Positions 59,299-64,000 of a DNA stretch of 64,000 nucleotides are shown here, in pieces. Position numbers and translations under genes: made by a program. Location of the stretch: the NCBI GenBank assembly GCA_019188255.1, contig JAETXT010000006.1, forward strand, positions 372,001 to 436,000. The letters run 5' to 3'. The notes beneath the pieces are model-generated. The model worked only from the letters and a program-made list of their open reading frames with translations. It did not search any database and had not been told where the DNA came from. Positions within the stretch are counted from its first letter, which is position 1. The number at the start of each line of letters is the position of its first letter. Source of the DNA: Verticillium longisporum (lineage: Eukaryota > Ascomycota > Sordariomycetes > Glomerellales > Plectosphaerellaceae).

Positions 59299-60492
59299 GG
59301 CACCGACACTTCCACGCCAGCCGATTGGACTCACCAGGAACGACTGCTTGCATGGAGAGCCACATCCAGTCCTACCAGCCCACTACACACTTCTGCGCCT
59401 CACACCACATCATCACGACACGTCAAGAGGGCCTCAGCTGCGTAATGGTATGATGACCAGTGATGCCTATTCCTTTTCCCCCTCCCCTACTACCTCTGTC
59501 GCACTCCTATCTACACTGTCAAGACGTACGAGCCGGTCGTCTCTTTCGAGGAACGACCCGCTCCGCCCCAAACAAGTCATAGTCCCCAACGGAACCTCCG
59601 GTTTCCCAGACAGCCCCAAGGGACCATGTTATCAGGGAGCCTTTCCCCCACGGTTCACTCTGTACCCGCAATACAGGACGAACCAAGCACCTGGGAGATG
59701 TATCCACGTGTTTTTGCTGCATCTCCCGCGAACACCACACTCCGACCCCAATATTACGAACCAAGAAAGTCCCAAGCCACCTGGGCTCTCCCCGTTTCCT
59801 CTCCTCGACGGTGCGCGGCCCCGAAAACCATCTGTGATTCATGAACGACGAAACGAAGACCAGTACAAGATTGTAGTAAAGAACAACGCAAAATGGGAAA
59901 TGGGGATGGGAAAGAAAAAAAAAAACTGCCCGGAAGAACTACCGGCAACGAATGACCAAGCATGTGCTCGAACGTGATGTAGCTAGATTAGGCGCCATCG
60001 CATGCGCGGGGCCGGCGGTTGAAGAAAGCCCCGTAGCGGTTGGTATAAAAGCGCAGCAGTCGCCGAGCTGCCACACTCCAGAATCGACGGGTCGCGCGGC
60101 AGCGCCCCCGAGTTCGCGGTAAGATGAAAACGCTGGGACTATGTCCAGCAGATGGAAGCAGACGCGCAAAAGTTGGGTAAAAATGTACGATCGCCTGTGC
60201 CCGACATGCATGACCGACTTCCGGAAATAGATATCGTCATGCAGATTTCGTCGTGGCCGCTAAAGAGGGTGGGTGGGTGGGTGGTGGGGGGGAAATGGGC
60301 CAAGAAGCGAATGACCAAGCTTCATTCTCGTCGATTGTCCAAGCAGGAAAAGTGCACCCCAAATGTGGTATATGAAGCTCCCAAACGCCGGACGCAAAAG
60401 CCCCCTTCAGAAAAAGTGTGTCGCTGTCGACGCTTTATGTACTACCAGTCGCAGCAAATTTGTTGTTGTTGTTCATGTCAGTGCGGCTGGCC

Positions 60493-62476
60493 TCACTGCT
60501 GCTGGATATGGTGCATCGAGTCGGGCGACAGCGAAGAGGGGTCGACGTGGTCAAACTGCACAAGCTGGTTCATGTCGAGCTCAGCCTGGGCCTGATCCAC
60601 GTGCGAAGGCGAATGGGGGTGCATTGGCAGGTTGATCGTGTGCTTCGAGTACATCTCATTAAGGCTGCCGCCGTCCTCAGACACGGCACAGGAAGCGTCA
60701 CCGCCACCGTGATGACGGTAAATGTCAGCAGACGCCGGCCTGCCTAGCATAGACAGGGGCGGCGACTGCTCGACAATGGAGGGCTCGCCATGGCCGTTGA
60801 AGGAGAGAGGCGAATGCGGCGGCGGGACCATGTTGGAGTGGTTCGCCATCGGCGAGAGGAACGCTCCACCGTATGGCGTGTTGTAGCTCGACGTCGGCAG
60901 CGGGCTCGGCTCCGGTCCGGCAAAGTAGCCAGGGCTTGCGAACTCGGATGGGGACGCGGTCGTTGCCGACATGGGATACTGTCGCATGTCCATCCCAAAA
61001 CCAGCTTGCGTGTCTATCCTCAGGTTGGGACCAAGGCCGCTGGGCTGCTGTGGGACAGGAGCGAAAATATTCGGGTTGTGCGGTTGGGGTGCCGCCTCGC
61101 CGGGTTGCTGGATGTAGAACGACGGCATCGGCGTCTGGAGCATGGAGAAGTCAACCGCCATGGGCACAGACCTACTACGTTGCCTCTTGTGGCCAGGACC
61201 ACGCATGCCAGGCTGCAGGTGGCTGATGCCCCAGGATTCCTGGAACATGCCGACATGTGGCTGAGCAAAGTTGGGCTGTGAAGAGGGGCGCGCGGTAGGT
61301 GAGACGGGTGCGGAGACGGAGAGAGAGTGGTTCTCGAAGAAGGGGTTCGGGTTGTTGCGGTTCATGAAGGCATCGAGTGAAACCAGCTTGGCAAGCTGAC
61401 CGCTGAGGACCTTGGGGTTGCCGCCGAGGTGGTGAACCAGACAGTTCGAGGCTTGCTGCTCTTCGGTGAAATCGCCGCACTGGAAGAAACCACTCGTGGC
61501 GGGCGTCTGGTCCATGAAGAAATGCGGTGGCCTGTTGAGCTCAATGACGATGCCACTGGGCTTGCTGGGGTCGCCCTCCTGGTTCTCGAGGTACATGTTC
61601 TTGATGTAAGCGAAAGGGTACTCAATCTTGTACCCGGCCTGATCATTGTTGATGTAGTAGGTCATGGTGCACTTGTCCGGTGAGTAGAAGATGATGAGGT
61701 CCATGGTGCTCTGCGAGACCCTCGTCCACTTGCCAATGTTGAGAGACCTGCTGCTGAGATGATGGATCACTGTGTTGTCAGCGGTGCGCGCGCAAGCCTG
61801 GCGGTGAGCTACTTCTACTTACAGACTTTGCCGTTCTGCTCGTTACCCATCAGCATGCTGGGGCTGTAGGGCAGAAGGCCGGTCCGACCGAGGTACTGTC
61901 CACCGAGGCCCTTGCCGGCCTCCATGGCCTGCATGGCGAGGTAGTTGCGCATGGACTCGGGAATGCAGTCGAAATCCTCGCCCGTCTCCAAGCTCTTCTT
62001 CGCCATGAGCTTGATCTTGGCACGCCTGTGAAGTGGATGTTAGGCTGGCTGAACTCACGACTCATAGGGGGGCACCCGAGAGGTAAATACCTGTTTTGAA
62101 ACCAGATCTGCACCGACCTCTCGGTCATGTCAATCTCTTCAGCAATGCGGTCCCTGACCTGAGCCGTGGGCGTGGGGTTCTTGTTGAACTCCATCTCCAG
62201 GGTGCCAAGTTGGTCCTGGGTGGCGCGCTGACGCTTCTGGTTCTTCTGCTGCTGTGTGAGGGTGCTCTTGCGCGGAGGGCGCCTGGACTGGCTTGGCTGG
62301 CCGTTGCTGGCCGTCGAGGTCGAGGGCGATGGCGTTGAGTTCATCCTGACATTCGAGGCGGAGCCCGGCGTGCCGTGGTTGTCGAATGACTTGGAGAGGG
62401 GCGTGGGACACGCGGGCGAGTCGGCGAGAGCAGATTGCTCTCGCTTGATCGGAGTGCCGATATCAACAGCCGCCAT
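60493..62476 (-). CDS. Homeobox transcription factor
   Basis: Three exons, 62476-62091, 62025-61823 and 61769-60493 (introns 65 and 53 nt), encode 621 residues. The frame is open upstream, but ATG 62476 ([11 protein letters not shown]) is the first ATG. The N-terminus is Ser/Thr/Pro-rich. The homeodomain lies at about residues 79-138: [17 protein letters not shown], then helix 3 [16 protein letters not shown], interrupted by an intron between the two Arg codons. A conserved block [19 protein letters not shown] follows. A beta-rich middle region comes next ([40 protein letters not shown]), then a long Pro/Ser/His-rich tail. The whole layout resembles the fungal homeobox regulators linked to conidiation (Htf1/Hox2 type); that orthology is an inference. 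Confidence 0.93.
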
Positions 62477-64000
62477 TGTGGCTGTCTGATGATGCGAAGG
62501 GGTGGATGGAGTTCGCTCCGAAGCGTAAGAAAGTGGGAGGCGCGTTCGGTGGCCTTGCTTTGGGGAGTCGACTCGGTCCAAGACGCGTGTCAATCGTCCC
62601 GTCGTGAGGCAAGTACGGCGTGTAGGCAGACGGATCAGTGAAGTGCCGTGTCGCCAGGAAAGGGGGGGATTGTATTGTCTCGTTATGTCGTCGTCGATGC
62701 TGTCGATGTTGTTGGTTCTGAATAATATAGATGGATGCCGTAAGCTAGGGAAAGTAGTGAAAGTTTGGTAGACTAAGGAGTGCCGTCCTGGAGCGGGGTC
62801 TGAAGAAGGGATTCGAGCGGACGTGGATCGATCAGGAGAGATCTTGGTTTGCGAGTTTGGTGGTTCGCGAAGAATGGATGGTTGCTAGCCGGAAAGGAAT
62901 GTAATGGAGACCCGGAAAGGAGTGACGGGTTCCGGAATGGCAAGGCCGAATATCAAGAGAGTGACAGTGAAAAAGAAAAAGGAGCGACGAGGGAAGAGGG
63001 AGGGTTAAGTCGTGAACGACGAGGATGACGATGGAGATGGAGGCAAGAGAAGGGGGACGGGGCGAGGGGGATGGAGGTGGACGGGAGCAGGTGGAAAAGG
63101 GAAAAAGGAGACTGTGAGCGCGGGCACGGGGCGTGGTCGGTAGGGTAGACGGGGGGTGGGAAGGGTGGCACTACACCGCAGGACGGTCCACTGGGAACAC
63201 GCCTGCAGGCTGTACACCTTACAAGTAAGGTACGGGTGGGCTGGCCTAGCCTGGCAGTTCTGGTAGGCAGGTAGTCTGGGGACCTGAAAGGGGTGCGCTG
63301 CTGCTGGTACTGGTGCTGATGCTGCCCGCTGGTCTGGGTGCTCTGCTGGGTGCCGCGGGCTGGCGAGCTGGGTGGGTTGCAGACAGGAAGCTGCGGGTTG
63401 GGAAAACGGGCGGACACTGGACGGACAGGACGGAGTGGGCCACACCATCCAGGCATACCCTCACCCTAGCCCACCCACCCAATCCACATGCTGGCCAGCG
63501 ATTGGACGGCATCACGGGTACCTTACAGCGGTCCAGTGGTCCAGTGGACAGAGTGGGTTCTGATGCCGCCTGGCGCGCCCCTGGTCTGGGCTCGAGATGT
63601 TCCTGTTCCTGTGCCTGTTCCTGGCTCTGTTTTTCGTGCTGGACACCGTGAGTCCCCCCCCCTAGCCAGAAAGGGCCCCGTCCATCGTCCATCCCATTGT
63701 CCATCCTGGGTCTTGGACGGACCATTCTCACGACACTCGGGCGGGACACGACCAGGGCAGCGTCCACTCACTGTCGGCCTCCATGCGACAAGGTGGATCC
63801 TTTTGGTTCATCGCTCGCGCCTCCCCCATCCTAAGCGTTTGGCCGGAGTCCCTTCCCCCCCATCGCGCTTTGCTTTCTCTGCGACGCTGCCCACCAACAG
63901 GAAGGACCAACAAGCGTCGGGAGGCACTCTGGGACGCCCAGAGAAGCAGTAACTGATGACGGTACCTTCCTTCCCTTTGGGAGATAGGTACCTTGGTCGA
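62477..64000. other. Upstream region of the homeobox gene
   Basis: About 1.5 kb to the window edge. Sequence at 62930-63130 is strongly purine-rich on the plus strand (a pyrimidine-rich leader on the gene's strand), typical of a long fungal 5' leader. Short TGTTCC repeats lie near 63598-63623, and GGTACC motifs are near 63961 and 63990. No gene is supported. Confidence 0.5.

Larger units (their letters stand above)
57339..60492. other. Large intergenic region between flippase and homeobox genes
   Basis: About 3.15 kb. The first 700 nt should include the flippase promoter and leader. A TACCTTAGG hairpin is at 58819-58840 and an inverted-repeat element at 58971-59298. A plus-strand frame at 59297-59977 starts exactly at the edge of that element but has random-looking composition. 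A T-tract and TTG repeats near 60400-60490 are close to the homeobox stop. No other gene is supported. Confidence 0.5.

Overview
The window is nuclear DNA of a filamentous ascomycete. The genes carry short GT-AG introns (about 45-160 nt), the coding DNA is GC-rich, and several families are typically fungal: Zn2Cys6 regulators with the fungal middle homology region, a UstYa/DUF3328 protein, and a Tem1/Spg1 GTPase with a long N-terminal extension. Family content and exon style suggest a Sordariomycete, perhaps Hypocreales. That placement is an inference; no ribosomal or mitochondrial marker is present.

Left part (about 1-29 kb) looks like accessory DNA. In order it holds: the 3' part of a fungal transcription factor (TF); a dimethylglycine oxidase-like gene with two internal frame disturbances; a complete Zn2Cys6 regulator; a 2.8 kb gene-poor stretch; an orphan UstYa-like (DUF3328) gene; a 260 bp TA-flanked inverted-repeat element; a small acidic hypothetical gene; a bacterial-type Fe-S L-serine dehydratase; a cytochrome P450 with a one-base frameshift; a degenerate repeat-like coding remnant; a second Zn2Cys6 regulator; and, divergent from it, a full-length ABCB multidrug-type transporter. 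No polyketide or peptide synthetase is present, so this is not a complete recognisable secondary-metabolite cluster.

Right part (about 29-64 kb) is mostly conserved cell biology: a secreted Cys/Pro-rich protein, porphobilinogen deaminase (haem), glycine cleavage H protein, a Tem1/Spg1-like septation GTPase, a small putative membrane protein, a CAND1-like cullin regulator, a conserved membrane protein with a frameshift, an Irc6/p34-type adaptin-binding protein, tRNA-Gly(GCC), an ankyrin protein, a P4-ATPase flippase and a homeobox regulator. A second inverted-repeat element (328 bp) lies upstream of the flippase, beyond the 3' end of the homeobox gene.

Functional links: the dimethylglycine oxidase, glycine cleavage H protein and serine dehydratase all touch glycine/serine/one-carbon metabolism, but they are not arranged as an operon-like group. 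The second Zn2Cys6 regulator and the ABC transporter form a plausible regulator-exporter pair. Four genes (dimethylglycine oxidase-like, P450, membrane protein, Irc6-like) show reading-frame breaks in GC-rich or homopolymer tracts, so consensus error should be considered before calling pseudogenes. Exon coordinates were worked out by hand from splice signals, frame and family motifs.
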